DNA of 64,000 nucleotides from positions 1 to 64,000 of the forward strand of contig CP031585.1 of the NCBI GenBank assembly GCA_003217735.2, in the 5' to 3' direction. The DNA comes from Marinibacterium anthonyi. GTDB lineage: Bacteria; Pseudomonadota; Alphaproteobacteria; Rhodobacterales; Rhodobacteraceae. A program made the position numbers and the translations under genes. This document shows, piece after piece, positions 19,644 through 29,554 of this stretch (position 1 is the stretch's first letter; every line of letters starts with the position of its first letter). Under the pieces are notes generated by a model that saw only the letters and a program-made list of their open reading frames with translations, was not told the DNA's origin and ran no database searches.

Positions 19644-21401
19644 ATGTCGGAGAGAAAGGGTCGCAAGTTCGTGCGCAAAATCATTTTCGGTCTTTGTCCA
19701 AAGATATTTGGTGTTCTGATTTTATCGGGGCTTGCATCCGTTGTGATTGGCGAAAACGAACGGGCGCCTTCAGATCAACTTGTCCTCGCAGGCCCCGGTC
19801 TGGCAGCTGCTTCGAACTTCGGTCATGGTTGGGTGCCGATGTTGTTCAACCAAGCCGTCCAGTTGGGTGTCACGGATTTTCGCGACATCATTTACTGGCA
19901 ATCGGTTGAACGCGAGCCTGGTGTGTTTGACTTCGACAAGCCGGAGACGACATACGCCAAGGAAATCGGCGCGGCCGGGGGGCACATGAGCCTTACGGTC
20001 AACTGGGGCAACGAATTTTACGACGATGGTCATACGCCTTATACCCAAGAGGGGCGCGCGGCTCTTGGGAAGTTTGTTTCCAAGGCCTTGGATCAGTTTC
20101 CCGAGATCAACGCCGTCGAGATCGGAAACGAATTCAATGGCCAGAATTTCGTGTCCGGACCAATTCTGGATATCAAGAGGGAAGACCGGGCGGCCATTTA
20201 CTTCGAGATCCTGAAATCCGTGTATCTGGAAGTGAAGGCGCATCATCCAGAAGTGGAAGTCCTGGGAGGCGCCGTTCATTCCATCCCGGCGGGTTATCTG
20301 TGGGCGCTTCTGAATCTGGGGGGGGCGGATTACATGGATGCGCTTGTCCTGCACCCGTATACGACGCAGCCAGAACAGCTGATGCGCCAGATTGCGGTTC
20401 TGCGGCGTCATCCCAAAGCCAGGGCACTGCCTATCCAGGTGACCGAATTCGGCCACCAAAGCCGCACCATGGCACCGGGGTTTCTGGTTCGGACGTATTG
20501 TGCGCTGGCGTTGTCGGGGGTTGAAAGGGTCGTTTGGTATCCGCTGTCCGACCGTGGTGATGAATTGCAGCCGCTGATTGACCCCCTGAATGGGCGGCCG
20601 ACTGCGGTCGGTCGTGCTTTCGCGTTTGTTCAGGATAACCTGGCCGGGTTGCCCGTGAAGGACGTCAGCCCGGATCCATACACTTATGCCTGCCTGTTTG
20701 GTGAAAACCACCTGGTCATCTGGGGTGAACCGCGCGCGGTTGTTATCGCGGATGACGTGGACGCCGCTAATGCGACCGGTGTGACGTTGGATCCCGTGCT
20801 ACTGCGCCTGTCGATGACCGAGCCGCTTCTGATTTCCTCTGATAATCCCATCGTGATCGGGGAAAATGTTCAGGTAGAGGCGTCCGACATCATTGCGGAC
20901 AGTTATCATCAATTCGCCTTTCCGGAAGACGGCGACGAAAACGTTCCTGCTGATCCATTTCTGCGCTTTGCGCAACGTGGCGAACGGTCAATTCCGCTTG
21001 TCACGATGCCCGGTCAGGAAAGTCCTGGAACGATATGGACGCCTTACCTGGGCAATCGTTATATCCGGCCGTCCCGTCTGACTGCTGAATCGACCGTAAT
21101 AACCGGCGCAGGGGAAGATGCGGTCGAAATCGTTCACAGGTACACCGCCGATCATCAGGAAGCCGTCGCCGTTGAAGCGTCTTGGGAACCCTCCGGGCAA
21201 GGCGATGGCGGCATAGACATCACGATTCAGGCCGGTGGTCACACCTTGCTGGAAAAGACCGGTGTCAAAACGCTGGAGAGGGTTTCCCTTCCAAATATCG
21301 AGCTGAGTTCGGGGGAAAATCTGGATTTTATCGTCGGCCCGGGTCCGGAATCGGATCGAAGTCTTGTCGGTTATCGAATTGTATTGCGCAAAGCCGACTG
21401 A
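19644..21401 (+). CDS. Membrane-anchored clan GH-A-like glycoside hydrolase
   Basis: This 585-residue protein has an N-terminal signal or anchor (about 10-36), then a TIM-barrel resembling GH39/GH5-type enzymes. The segment AVEIGNEFNG places an acid/base candidate at Glu163, preceded by Asn as in clan GH-A, and IQVTEFGHQS places a nucleophile candidate at Glu268. The C-terminal about 230 residues look like beta-sandwich modules. In EPS loci such enzymes cut the nascent or cell-bound polymer. The family is inferred from the two catalytic motifs and the fold pattern only. No clear ribosome-binding site precedes ATG 19644. Confidence 0.7.
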   Translation: MSERKGRKFVRKIIFGLCPKIFGVLILSGLASVVIGENERAPSDQLVLAGPGLAAASNFGHGWVPMLFNQAVQLGVTDFRDIIYWQSVEREPGVFDFDKPETTYAKEIGAAGGHMSLTVNWGNEFYDDGHTPYTQEGRAALGKFVSKALDQFPEINAVEIGNEFNGQNFVSGPILDIKREDRAAIYFEILKSVYLEVKAHHPEVEVLGGAVHSIPAGYLWALLNLGGADYMDALVLHPYTTQPEQLMRQIAVLRRHPKARALPIQVTEFGHQSRTMAPGFLVRTYCALALSGVERVVWYPLSDRGDELQPLIDPLNGRPTAVGRAFAFVQDNLAGLPVKDVSPDPYTYACLFGENHLVIWGEPRAVVIADDVDAANATGVTLDPVLLRLSMTEPLLISSDNPIVIGENVQVEASDIIADSYHQFAFPEDGDENVPADPFLRFAQRGERSIPLVTMPGQESPGTIWTPYLGNRYIRPSRLTAESTVITGAGEDAVEIVHRYTADHQEAVAVEASWEPSGQGDGGIDITIQAGGHTLLEKTGVKTLERVSLPNIELSSGENLDFIVGPGPESDRSLVGYRIVLRKAD

Positions 21402-21452
21402 AATTTCCGCTGGCTGCAATGCAGAAACAGAAGTTTGACTGGAAAGCATTGA

Positions 21453-22562
21453 ATGCGAATTGCTGTTATCCACTACTGGCTCATTGGCATGCGGGGCGGA
21501 GAGCGGGTTCTTGAACAGATCCTGCAGTGCTATCCCGACGCCGACCTGTTCACCCACGTGCTTGATCCTGCACGGGTTTCAGATCAGATTCGTGCGCACA
21601 AGATCACTGAAAGCTTTGTTGGCCGGCTGCCTGGGGCAAAACGGCATTACCAGAAATATCTGGGCTTCATGCCGCGCGCGCTGGAGGAGTTCGACCTGTC
21701 GGGTTACGATCTGATCATCTCGTCGGAATCCGGCCCGGCCAAGGGGGTCCTGGCGCCGCCGTCCGCCTTGCATCTGTGCTATTGTCACACGCCGATGCGC
21801 TATATCTACGATTATTACCCGCAATACCGCGCCGGTCTTGGACCGTTGCGACGCACCTATTTCTCGCATTTGGCCCACCGCATGCGGCAGTGGGATCATG
21901 ACTCGGCAGTACGGATCGACCACATCGTCGCCAATTCGAATTTCACCGCGTCGCGCATCCGCCGGTTCTGGGGACGCGAAGCGGATATCCTGCATCCGCC
22001 GGTCGATCTCGACACCTTTTCGCCGGGGGTGGTGAGGGACGGAAGCTATTATCTCGCCGTGTCCGAGCTGGTTCGCTACAAGCGGATCGATCTTCTGATC
22101 GAAGCGTTCCGCGACTTCGGCCGCAGGCTGGTTATCGTGGGCGATGGCGAAGAACGTCAGGCCCTGATGCGGAACGCGCCGCCGAACGTGGAATTTCGCG
22201 GCCGTGTCGGGTCTGATGAACTGCGCGAACTCTATCAGGGCGCTCGGGCCTTTGTCTTCCCGGGCGAAGAGGATTTCGGCATCACGCCGATCGAAGCCAT
22301 GGCTTGCGGCGCTCCGGTGATCGCCTATGGCTCGGGCGGTGTGCTTGACAGCGTCCAGCAAGGACGCACGGGACTGTTTTTCGACGAACAGACACCGGCC
22401 GCCCTGCGGGCCGCGGTTGAACGGTTCGAGACGCAAAGCTTTGACAGCAATGCCATGGTTGCGCGTGCCCGCGGCTTTTCCAACGAGGCCTTCCGCGACG
22501 GATTCCGTCGTGCCGTGGAAACGGCAGAGCGCAACCGTCGTGTCCTGCAGCCGACTGCGTGA
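21453..22562 (+). CDS. Glycosyltransferase family 4 (WbaZ-like)
   Basis: The 369-residue product starts MRIAVIHYWLIGMRGGERVLE, typical of retaining GT-B glycosyltransferases of the WbaZ/mannosyltransferase group. It has the conserved CHTPMRYIYDYY, YLAVSELVRYKRIDLLIEAF and the donor-binding E-x7-E segment EDFGITPIEAMACGAPVIAY. It should add a sugar to the lipid-linked EPS repeat unit at the cytoplasmic membrane face. The donor is probably a GDP- or UDP-sugar and cannot be fixed. It follows the glycosidase by 51 bases and is convergent with the pyruvyl transferase gene. Confidence 0.92.
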   Translation: MRIAVIHYWLIGMRGGERVLEQILQCYPDADLFTHVLDPARVSDQIRAHKITESFVGRLPGAKRHYQKYLGFMPRALEEFDLSGYDLIISSESGPAKGVLAPPSALHLCYCHTPMRYIYDYYPQYRAGLGPLRRTYFSHLAHRMRQWDHDSAVRIDHIVANSNFTASRIRRFWGREADILHPPVDLDTFSPGVVRDGSYYLAVSELVRYKRIDLLIEAFRDFGRRLVIVGDGEERQALMRNAPPNVEFRGRVGSDELRELYQGARAFVFPGEEDFGITPIEAMACGAPVIAYGSGGVLDSVQQGRTGLFFDEQTPAALRAAVERFETQSFDSNAMVARARGFSNEAFRDGFRRAVETAERNRRVLQPTA

Positions 22563-22584
22563 GCTTTGATCGCGCCGTCGGCGG

Positions 22585-23802
22585 TTATTCCGCCGGGGCC
22601 AGTTTCCGGGTGGTTGCAACCGGCCGCCCGGTGCAGGCCGCCAGCATGCGGTCTATCCCGCCCTGGGCTTCGCGCAAGACCTGGGCGTGGCGTTCACCGT
22701 CGATCCCCTTGGCCAGGCAATGGTCGACATGGCTCAGAACCGTTTGTGTCGTAACATCGGCGACGGGCACGAAGTGCTCCTGCCGGCCGACAGAGGCAAA
22801 GAAGCTTTCGACCTTGCCGTCCCAGCCCAGGCCCACGACGGGCACCAGGTACGCATAGCTCAGGATGCAGGCGTGCAGCCGGTGCGCGATCACCGCATCG
22901 AAGCCGCCGATCATCCGGGCAAGTTCAGCCGGGCGCCTGGGGGCGGGTATCACCTGCACGCCGCGCCGCGTCAGGTCCTGTTTCTCCGCCAGCCGGCTCA
23001 GCACGGCCTGGTCTTCGGCCGCACCGTTGCAGAACAAGCTGACCTTGTGCCCACGTTCCGACAACGCGATGGCCAGGGATGCGAAGAAGTCTTCGTCGAG
23101 TGCCGCCCGTTTGGGGTCGTCGGCGTGGTAGGCCAGGATTTCCGTCGCCGTGACCCCAATGCCGATGCCGCCGCGCCAGGGCGCCGCGCCGTAGCAGCCG
23201 GCGGCAAGTAGGCCTGGGTCGCGGGTCAGTTCGGGCTGTGGGGCGCGATCGGCGCCGGGTTGGCCAGACATCTGCTGCAACCATGCCGAAATCGACGGAG
23301 CGTCGCGCAGCCCGATGGCCCGCAGGTCCGTGGCCAGCACCTTTGCGAACAGGTCCCCACCCCGAGGCGACCAGTTTCTTGCAACGCCCACCGCGTGGAT
23401 GGCTACCGGCACATTGGCGTCCCTCAGCAACGCGCTGGCCCTGGCGATCTTCAGGCAAAAGTTGAGATCCGCATCGGAAAACAGCTGCCCGCCCCCGACG
23501 ATGGCCAGGTCCGCGTCGGCAATCGCCTTTTGCCATTCGGGTTCGACCTGATCGAGAATGCGACCGAGCCGTGCGCTGACCAGCGTGCGCCGCACCGGCG
23601 CGGGCAGCAATTCGAGGATCCGGATGATCTGTGCGCGGTTGGAAACGATGACATCGCCGAACCCCTGGCGCCCGGACAGATCGACCCGCTTCAGTTCGAT
23701 CCCCGGTTGGCTGACGCGAAGCCCGTATTCGAGGCAGTCCGAAATAACCCCGTCCCCAAGATTTGGACTGAACGGGACCCCGAATTGAACAACCTTTGTC
23801 AT
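22585..23802 (-). CDS. Polysaccharide pyruvyl transferase family protein
   Basis: This 405-residue protein is of the CsaB/ExoV-type family, which transfers pyruvate from phosphoenolpyruvate to sugar hydroxyls as a ketal. Features are the N-terminal NLGDGVISDCLEYGL, IVGGGQLFSD in the first half, and DAVIAHRLHACILSYA with VPVVGLGWDGKVESFF near the C-terminus. The start at 23802 has AAGAGG upstream and gives the normal N-terminus MTKVVQFGVPF. It is the last gene of the minus-strand block, 184 bases after the methyltransferase gene. Pyruvyl ketals would add negative charge to the EPS. Confidence 0.85.
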   Translation of the reverse strand: MTKVVQFGVPFSPNLGDGVISDCLEYGLRVSQPGIELKRVDLSGRQGFGDVIVSNRAQIIRILELLPAPVRRTLVSARLGRILDQVEPEWQKAIADADLAIVGGGQLFSDADLNFCLKIARASALLRDANVPVAIHAVGVARNWSPRGGDLFAKVLATDLRAIGLRDAPSISAWLQQMSGQPGADRAPQPELTRDPGLLAAGCYGAAPWRGGIGIGVTATEILAYHADDPKRAALDEDFFASLAIALSERGHKVSLFCNGAAEDQAVLSRLAEKQDLTRRGVQVIPAPRRPAELARMIGGFDAVIAHRLHACILSYAYLVPVVGLGWDGKVESFFASVGRQEHFVPVADVTTQTVLSHVDHCLAKGIDGERHAQVLREAQGGIDRMLAACTGRPVATTRKLAPAE

Positions 23803-23939
23803 CAAAGCAGAACCTCTTGAATGCGACCGGCCGTTCGATGGCCCGGCCAAACTGGCCAGCCAGTGTCGGAGAGCGCGGCTGTCACTGGCGCGCAAACAGA
23901 CCGACGCGGCCCGGGGTGCGATCAGGCAAGATCACGGTT

Positions 23940-23963
23940 GCCGGCGCGCGACCCTGCGCCGGC
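23940..23963 (-). terminator. Hairpin after the methyltransferase gene
   Basis: GCCGGCGC (23940-23947) pairs perfectly with GCGCCGGC (23956-23963) around an eight-base loop, 23 bases past the stop of the upstream minus-strand gene. No T tract follows, so it may only reduce read-through into the pyruvyl transferase gene. Confidence 0.4.
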
Positions 23964-23986
23964 AGACCCGCGTTTCAGGTCCGGGG

Positions 23987-25177
23987 TCAGATCGCCTCGA
24001 CGGTCCCGTCGACGCCCAGATCCGCCAGTTGCCGGCGAATTTCGTCGATATAAAGCGCGTTGGACACCAGCACATCGGACACCGGCAGGTCCTTCAGGTC
24101 TTCGGGGGCAACCACCGGAAGCCCTGCGCCCGGAATGAACTGGCCGTGCTTGCGGGTGTTCAGGTCGATCAGCGTCGTCAGGTATTCACCGGACCCAAGC
24201 AACGCATTGGCAAAGGTGATGCCCTTGGACCCGGCGCCCCACAACGCGGCCTGTCTGCCGCCACGGGAAAGATCGGCGATCTTGCCGCTCCAGAATGCCA
24301 GCTTTTCCTCGGCCCGTTTGCGCATGCTGTCTTGCAGTTCGGCCATCTCCTGGCGGATGACGGCGTCGGGCAGGTAATCGGTGTTCCCGGTGTCCGGCAC
24401 CGCCTCGACCGACAGGAACTGTCCGCCATAGGCGCTGCGGATGCTCAGCGGCTTGAACCCGGCGCGGCGGAACAGCGTATCCAGCGCGGGGCCGGTCCAA
24501 TAGGTGACATGTTCATAGATCAGGTCCCAGATGCTGCAATCCTTCAGGATCCATTCGCCGTTGGGAACTTCGAAATACAGCACGCAGGACCGGTCACCGA
24601 CCGCATCGCGGATGTCCTTCATGAAAGTCAGCGGTTCGGTGATGTGTTCCAGCACGTGGCGACAGACGAGAAGGTCGAAATCGCTTTCCAGCTGCCCCTT
24701 GCGGAACAGTTCGGGCACGATCTGAACGTCGGGGGAGGTGGTGAATTCCGACGGGCGGTCTTTCATCGACGGATCGAACCCGATGGCGGACCCGACACCG
24801 TTTCGCTTCATCAGATCCAGGAAATACCCGTCGCCGCAGCCGATTTCGACCACCTGTCCACCGTCCAGCCCGTGGCGGGCGATCAGGTCGCGGCCCAGGT
24901 CCTCGGCGAAATCGCGGAACCGGGGCGAGAAATGCAGCGCGTTCTCGTAGCCGGTGGAATAGGCGATGGCGTCGGGCTGAAAGCTGCGGTTGGCCAGCAG
25001 GGTGCAATCGGGACAGAAGGACAGGTCGATCCCGATGGTGGGCGCCAGGCGGGCCGCGTCGGCGGTGGGCCAAAGCTGATTGCACAGCACCGGCTGGTTG
25101 CCCAGGCTGACGACATCGCGGATCGACGGGCTGCCGCAGCTTGGGCAGGTGCGGGGGGGCTGCATGATGCTGTTCAT
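23987..25177 (-). CDS. Class I SAM-dependent sugar C-methyltransferase (third of three)
   Basis: The 396-residue product has the architecture of sugar C-methyltransferases: an N-terminal zinc-binding module (CPSCG near residue 10 and CPDC about 45 residues later), a SAM-binding domain with VVEIGCGDGYFLDL, the active-site region LIYEHVTYWTG, and a C-terminal Rossmann-like domain with AALWGAGSKGITFAN. It overlaps the preceding gene by four bases. Homologues add a methyl branch at C3 or a similar carbon of a keto-sugar nucleotide. It is clearly a paralogue of the upstream methyltransferase and of the C-terminal half of the fusion protein. Confidence 0.88.
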   Translation of the reverse strand: MNSIMQPPRTCPSCGSPSIRDVVSLGNQPVLCNQLWPTADAARLAPTIGIDLSFCPDCTLLANRSFQPDAIAYSTGYENALHFSPRFRDFAEDLGRDLIARHGLDGGQVVEIGCGDGYFLDLMKRNGVGSAIGFDPSMKDRPSEFTTSPDVQIVPELFRKGQLESDFDLLVCRHVLEHITEPLTFMKDIRDAVGDRSCVLYFEVPNGEWILKDCSIWDLIYEHVTYWTGPALDTLFRRAGFKPLSIRSAYGGQFLSVEAVPDTGNTDYLPDAVIRQEMAELQDSMRKRAEEKLAFWSGKIADLSRGGRQAALWGAGSKGITFANALLGSGEYLTTLIDLNTRKHGQFIPGAGLPVVAPEDLKDLPVSDVLVSNALYIDEIRRQLADLGVDGTVEAI

Positions 25178-26394
25178 ACCGCCACCAGTTCGGGCGAGAG
25201 GCCAAGCCGCGCGAGGTCGGCGCCGATTTCGTCAAGGTAGACTGGGTTCATCACGATCACCGTATCTGGCGGATCCGCCTGCAGGGCCTCGGGGCCGGAA
25301 ACGGGCAGGCCCGTGCCGGGCAGGAAACGGCCCTGCTTGAAAGGGTTGATGTCGATCACGCGGGAAATCTCGGGGCCGAGGTCCAGCGAGGTCAGGAAGC
25401 TGACGCATTTCGACCCGCCACCCCAGACTGCCACGCGCTTGCCCATGGCGTGGCGGGATTGCACGAAGTCGCGCCAGTAGGCCATGCGTTCCGCAACCTT
25501 GGCCGGAAAGGCCGCGGCCAGGGCGCGCAGGTGGTCCAGCGATTCCTCGGCCTCGCAGGGGGGCAGGGGGGATCCGGTGGTAGGATGGGCGTTCTGGATG
25601 ATGTATTGGTCGCCATAGTCAAGCCGCAGGGCGGTGACGTCGAACCCCGCGGACCGGAACAGGCGCGCATGCGATCCCGGCGTGAAGTACGAGCAATGTT
25701 CGAAATAGATGTCCCAGAAGGCGCCTTCGTCCAGCACTCGACCCACATCCGGGGTTTCGAAAAAGATCGCGACATTGGGGCGGCCGCCCGTCATGTCGTG
25801 GATATCCTCCATGAACCGCCGCACGTCGCCGATATGTTCCAGCGTGTGCCGGCAGATCACCAGGTTGGCCACCACGTCCACGTGCGTGGGATCGAAATAT
25901 TCCCGTTGAAAGGTCAGCGACGCGCCCTCGGGCACGTCCAGCCGGTCGGTGATGAAGCCCGGGTCGATTCCCAGCGCATCACAGGGCACGGCCAGGCAGA
26001 GTTCGCGCAGGAAGTCGCCCTTGCCACAGCCGACTTCGACCACCTGGCGGCCCCGCAGCGGCCAGGTTTCGACGATCTCGGCCACCAGTTTCTTTGCGAA
26101 AGCGTTGAACGTGCCTGAGAAATGCTGCGATTCCTCGGTTGTCGACGAATAGTCGATCAGCCGCTCGTCGAAGGCCGCGTTGAAGACAAAGCCGCAGCCC
26201 TCGCAGAAGGTCATCCGCATCTCGTGGCGCGGAAAGGTCGCGCCCTCGTGCGAACTGTCCAGCAGGATGCAGCTTTGCACGGGGATCGACGGAAGGTGCA
26301 GCAGCTCGGTCAGATCCGTGCCGCCGCAGGCCGGGCAGTCGCAGCGGGGCACGACCTGCCAGGCCCGGGGTCCGGGAAGGGTCTCCTGCCTCAT
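25174..26394 (-). CDS. Class I SAM-dependent sugar C-methyltransferase (second of three)
   Basis: This 406-residue paralogue of its neighbours has zinc-binding CPACG and CEGCGF, SAM motif [28 protein letters not shown] in the active-site region and a C-terminal [14 protein letters not shown]. The start at 26394 overlaps the stop of the fusion gene by four bases. The open frame continues further upstream, but only as a shadow of that gene. The sequence has diverged clearly from the other two copies, which argues for distinct substrates or successive steps rather than recent duplication. Confidence 0.88.
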   Translation of the reverse strand: MRQETLPGPRAWQVVPRCDCPACGGTDLTELLHLPSIPVQSCILLDSSHEGATFPRHEMRMTFCEGCGFVFNAAFDERLIDYSSTTEESQHFSGTFNAFAKKLVAEIVETWPLRGRQVVEVGCGKGDFLRELCLAVPCDALGIDPGFITDRLDVPEGASLTFQREYFDPTHVDVVANLVICRHTLEHIGDVRRFMEDIHDMTGGRPNVAIFFETPDVGRVLDEGAFWDIYFEHCSYFTPGSHARLFRSAGFDVTALRLDYGDQYIIQNAHPTTGSPLPPCEAEESLDHLRALAAAFPAKVAERMAYWRDFVQSRHAMGKRVAVWGGGSKCVSFLTSLDLGPEISRVIDINPFKQGRFLPGTGLPVSGPEALQADPPDTVIVMNPVYLDEIGADLARLGLSPELVAV

Positions 26395-28712
26395 GACGGC
26401 ACCACCTCCATGTCCGGGATCGGCACGATGAAGCGGCCGCCGCCGGCCAGGAAGTCCTGCTGCTGGCGGATGATTTCCTCGCGGAAGTTCCATGGCAGGA
26501 TCATCACGTAGTCGGGCTTGTCCGACTGCAGCCTTTCGGGGTCGTCGATGCGCACGCGCACGCCGGGCATGTACTTGCCCTGCTTGTGGATGTTGCGATC
26601 CACCGCGTATTCGATCGCGCGGGAATTCAGCTGAAGGAAGTTCAGCATGATCGTTCCCTTGGCGGCCGCGCCATAGGCGGCGATGCGTTTGCCGTCCGCC
26701 TTCAGATCGCCGATCAGCTTGCGCGCCGCGTCGCGGAAGGCGCGGACCCGCTGGCCGAAGCTGGCGTAATAGTCGAACCGGTCCAGGCCCAGCTCGTGTT
26801 CTTCCGCCAGGATCCGGGTGACCGCTTCGGACGGGGTGTTTTCCTTGCCGAAGTACAGCCGCAGCGACCCGCCATGGATCGGCAACCGCCGCACGTCGTT
26901 CAGATAAAGCCCGTGCCGTTCGAACAGCGTCTTCGCCGAACCGACCGAGAAATAGCACAGGTGTTCGTGATAGATCGTGTCGAATTCGATGAAATCGATC
27001 AGGTCGCGCACATAGGGGAATTCGACCGACACGATACCGGTGTCCGCCAGCAGCGTCGCCATGCCCGCCACCAGGTCGTTCTGGTCGGCCACGTGGGCCA
27101 CGACGTTGTTGGCGATGATCACGTCGGCCTTGCGCCCCTGACCGGCCAGGTCGGATGCCAGGCGGGTGCCGAAGAAGTCGTTGATCGTGTCGATCCCCTT
27201 CTCGATCGCCGCTGTCGCCGGTTGCCTGGCCGGGTCGATCCCCAGAACCGGCACGCCCTTTTCCTTGAAGTTCTGCAGCATGTAGCCGTCGTTCGACGCG
27301 ATCTCGGCCACCAGGCTGTCAGGCCCCAAGCCCCGCATCTCGATCAGCTCAAGCGCGTTCTCGCGGCTGTGCTTCAGCAGATCCTCGGAGAAGGACGAGA
27401 AGTAGAGGTAATCGTCGCCGAACATCTCTTCCGCGGGCCGGGTTTCCAGCAGCTGGACCAGCGTGCAGCCCGGGCAGTAGCCCAGCCGCAGCGGCACCAG
27501 CGATTCCCGCCGGTCCAGGATCGAGGTGTCCAGCAGACCGTCGGACCGCGGCATCAGCCCAAGGTCCAGGATCGGCTTCAGCCCGTGGTGGCCGCAGGCG
27601 ATGCAGTCGACCTTGGCCGCGTCGGCCTCGAACGCCGGATCGATGGCCGCGTCGGGGGTGGACGCCCGCGCCGCGATCGCCTTGGGCGTATGGGTCAGCG
27701 TCTCGTCGATGATGCCGTCGCTGATCAGCTTCTTGATATGGCCGATCCGCTGGTACCGCGGCCCCTCGAATTCCTCGAGCGTCAGGTCCACCGCCTTGTA
27801 GGCTTCGTACAGCGACTGCGCGCCCTTGCGTGCGTCCCACTGCGGCTGGAAATGCGGCATCACGCGCTGGATCTTGTCGCAGTTCACCCGGTAGCTGCGC
27901 TTGTCCGGGCCCGCATCGTCGGCGAATGTCACCTGGCACCCGGGCACGACCGATGCCACGATCTCGGCCAGTTCCTTGATCTGGTAGTTGTGACCGGTGA
28001 CGCCGACGTTGAACGCCTCGTTGCGGATCACGTCGACCGGTGTCGACAGCGTGGCCAGGAAGGCGCGCGAGATATCCTCGATATGGGTGATGGGCCGCCA
28101 GGGCGTGCCGTCGGACTTCATGTGGATGTTGCCGGTGGTGACGGCCCAGGCGACCAGGTTGTTCAGCACCAGGTCGAACCGGGTGCGGGGGCTGACGCCA
28201 TAGGCCGTAGCCGACCGCAGGAAGGTCGGGCAGAAGCTGTCGTCGGCCATTTCGGCCAGCGCCTGTTCGGACCGCACCTTTGATATGCCGTAGGGCGTCA
28301 CCGGGTTGAAGGCGCCGGTTTCATCGATGAAATCGGGACCCGACGCACCGTAGTTGGAACACGACGACGAGAAGACGAACCGTTCGACCCCGGCCGCCTT
28401 CGCGGCGCGGGCGACGTTCATCGTGCCTTCGTAGTTGATCTCGTAGGTGGTTTCCGGGCGGAAATCCCCCAGCGGATCGTTCGACAGGGCGGCCAGGTGC
28501 AGCACCGCGTCAAAGCCCAGCAGATCGGCGGGCGTGATGGCGCGGATGTCCTTCAGCACGGTGGGCACGTCGGGCATTTCGCCGCCCGGTGCAAAGGTGC
28601 AGCGTTCGTAAAGATCGCTGTCGATGCCCAGGACGTCATGGCCGGCCTTGACCAGCATGGGCGTCAGCACGGTGCCGATGTATCCGCGGTGGCCGGTTAC
28701 AAGGACCTTCAT
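26391..28712 (-). CDS. Fusion: NAD-dependent epimerase/dehydratase + sugar C-methyltransferase
   Basis: A 773-residue two-enzyme protein. Residues 1-330 are an extended short-chain dehydrogenase with the NAD motif TGHRGYIG (6-13) and the catalytic YGISK (Tyr141, Lys145). Residues 330-365 form a linker. Residues 366-773 are a complete C-methyltransferase: zinc Cys at about 370, 373, 413 and 416, SAM motif [15 protein letters not shown], active-site YHEHLCYFS, and a C-terminal [15 protein letters not shown]. These activities are usually on separate adjacent genes. The frame runs unbroken across the junction. Four-base overlaps link it to genes on both sides. It probably makes a branched, reduced or epimerised CDP-sugar. 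Confidence 0.9.
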   Translation of the reverse strand: MKVLVTGHRGYIGTVLTPMLVKAGHDVLGIDSDLYERCTFAPGGEMPDVPTVLKDIRAITPADLLGFDAVLHLAALSNDPLGDFRPETTYEINYEGTMNVARAAKAAGVERFVFSSSCSNYGASGPDFIDETGAFNPVTPYGISKVRSEQALAEMADDSFCPTFLRSATAYGVSPRTRFDLVLNNLVAWAVTTGNIHMKSDGTPWRPITHIEDISRAFLATLSTPVDVIRNEAFNVGVTGHNYQIKELAEIVASVVPGCQVTFADDAGPDKRSYRVNCDKIQRVMPHFQPQWDARKGAQSLYEAYKAVDLTLEEFEGPRYQRIGHIKKLISDGIIDETLTHTPKAIAARASTPDAAIDPAFEADAAKVDCIACGHHGLKPILDLGLMPRSDGLLDTSILDRRESLVPLRLGYCPGCTLVQLLETRPAEEMFGDDYLYFSSFSEDLLKHSRENALELIEMRGLGPDSLVAEIASNDGYMLQNFKEKGVPVLGIDPARQPATAAIEKGIDTINDFFGTRLASDLAGQGRKADVIIANNVVAHVADQNDLVAGMATLLADTGIVSVEFPYVRDLIDFIEFDTIYHEHLCYFSVGSAKTLFERHGLYLNDVRRLPIHGGSLRLYFGKENTPSEAVTRILAEEHELGLDRFDYYASFGQRVRAFRDAARKLIGDLKADGKRIAAYGAAAKGTIMLNFLQLNSRAIEYAVDRNIHKQGKYMPGVRVRIDDPERLQSDKPDYVMILPWNFREEIIRQQQDFLAGGGRFIVPIPDMEVVPS

Positions 28713-29491
28713 GCGTTCGCTTCCCAGACTGCCCAGGGACGGTTCCCGGTGTCCCAGATCTTCTGCAGCGTGTGCTTGTCGCGCAGCGTGTCCATCGCGG
28801 CCCAGAAGCCATCGTGGCGATAGGCCATCAACTGGCCGTCGCGGGCGAGGTTTTCCAGCGGCGCGTGTTCGAACATCACGTCGTCGCCGTCGATGTAGTC
28901 GAGGACTTCGGGTTCAAGGACGAAGAAGGCGCCGTTGATCCAGCCCTCGGCGGTCTGGGGCTTTTCCTCGAACGCCTCGACCCGGTCGCCGTCAAACCGC
29001 ATGTGGCCGTAGCGCGCCGGCGGACGGACCGCGGTGATCGTGGCCAGCTTGCCGTGCGACTTGTGAAACCGCAGCAGGTCGTCGATGTCGATGTCCGACA
29101 CGCCGTCGCCCCAGGTCAGCATGAAGGTGCTGTCGCCCAGGTAGGGCTTCAGCCGCTTCACCCGGCCGCCGGTCAGGGTTTCATCGCCGGTTTCGATCAG
29201 GTCGACCGTCCAGGGCGCATGTTCCTGTTCGTGGCGGACCAGCGTTTCATTGCCTTTCATGTCGACCGTCAGGTTGCCCGACAGCGTGCCGTATTCCATG
29301 AAATAGCGCTTGATATGGTCACCCTTGTACCCCAGCGCAACAACGAAATCGTTGAAGCCATAATGGGAGTAGATTTTCATGATGTGCCAGAGGATTGGAC
29401 GGTTTCCAATTTCGACCATGGGTTTCGGTCGTACCGACGTTTCCTCGGCCAAGCGGGTGCCTTTGCCTCCGGCGAGAATTGCAATTTTCAT
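28709..29491 (-). CDS. rfbF: Glucose-1-phosphate cytidylyltransferase
   Basis: RfbF makes CDP-glucose from CTP and glucose 1-phosphate, the entry to CDP-6-deoxy and branched sugars. The 260-residue product carries the nucleotidyltransferase motif [15 protein letters not shown] followed by [16 protein letters not shown] and the family-typical [17 protein letters not shown] and [13 protein letters not shown] choose ATG 29491, since MKIAILAGG matches the family start. An ATG at 29503 is also possible. A CDP-glucose 4,6-dehydratase gene (rfbG) is not present in the window. An intrinsic terminator lies 27 bases before the start, so expression probably requires read-through or a very short leader. 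Confidence 0.93.
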   Translation of the reverse strand: MKIAILAGGKGTRLAEETSVRPKPMVEIGNRPILWHIMKIYSHYGFNDFVVALGYKGDHIKRYFMEYGTLSGNLTVDMKGNETLVRHEQEHAPWTVDLIETGDETLTGGRVKRLKPYLGDSTFMLTWGDGVSDIDIDDLLRFHKSHGKLATITAVRPPARYGHMRFDGDRVEAFEEKPQTAEGWINGAFFVLEPEVLDYIDGDDVMFEHAPLENLARDGQLMAYRHDGFWAAMDTLRDKHTLQKIWDTGNRPWAVWEANA

Positions 29492-29517
29492 TTTGTTTCT
29501 CATTACCTGTTGGACAG

Positions 29518-29549
29518 AAAAAAGTGGGCCGACCGAAGGGCCGGCCCAC
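29518..29549 (-). terminator. Intrinsic terminator in the rfbF leader (putative attenuator)
   Basis: Read on the minus strand, an 11-bp GC-rich stem with one G-U pair and a CUUC loop (29549 down to 29524) is directly followed by six T residues (29523-29518). This is a textbook intrinsic terminator. It lies only 15-27 bases before the possible rfbF start codons and six bases after the stop of a 40-codon ORF. On the plus strand it has no T tract and carries an A-C mismatch, so the minus-strand reading is favoured. Confidence 0.85.
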
Positions 29550-29554
29550 AGGTG

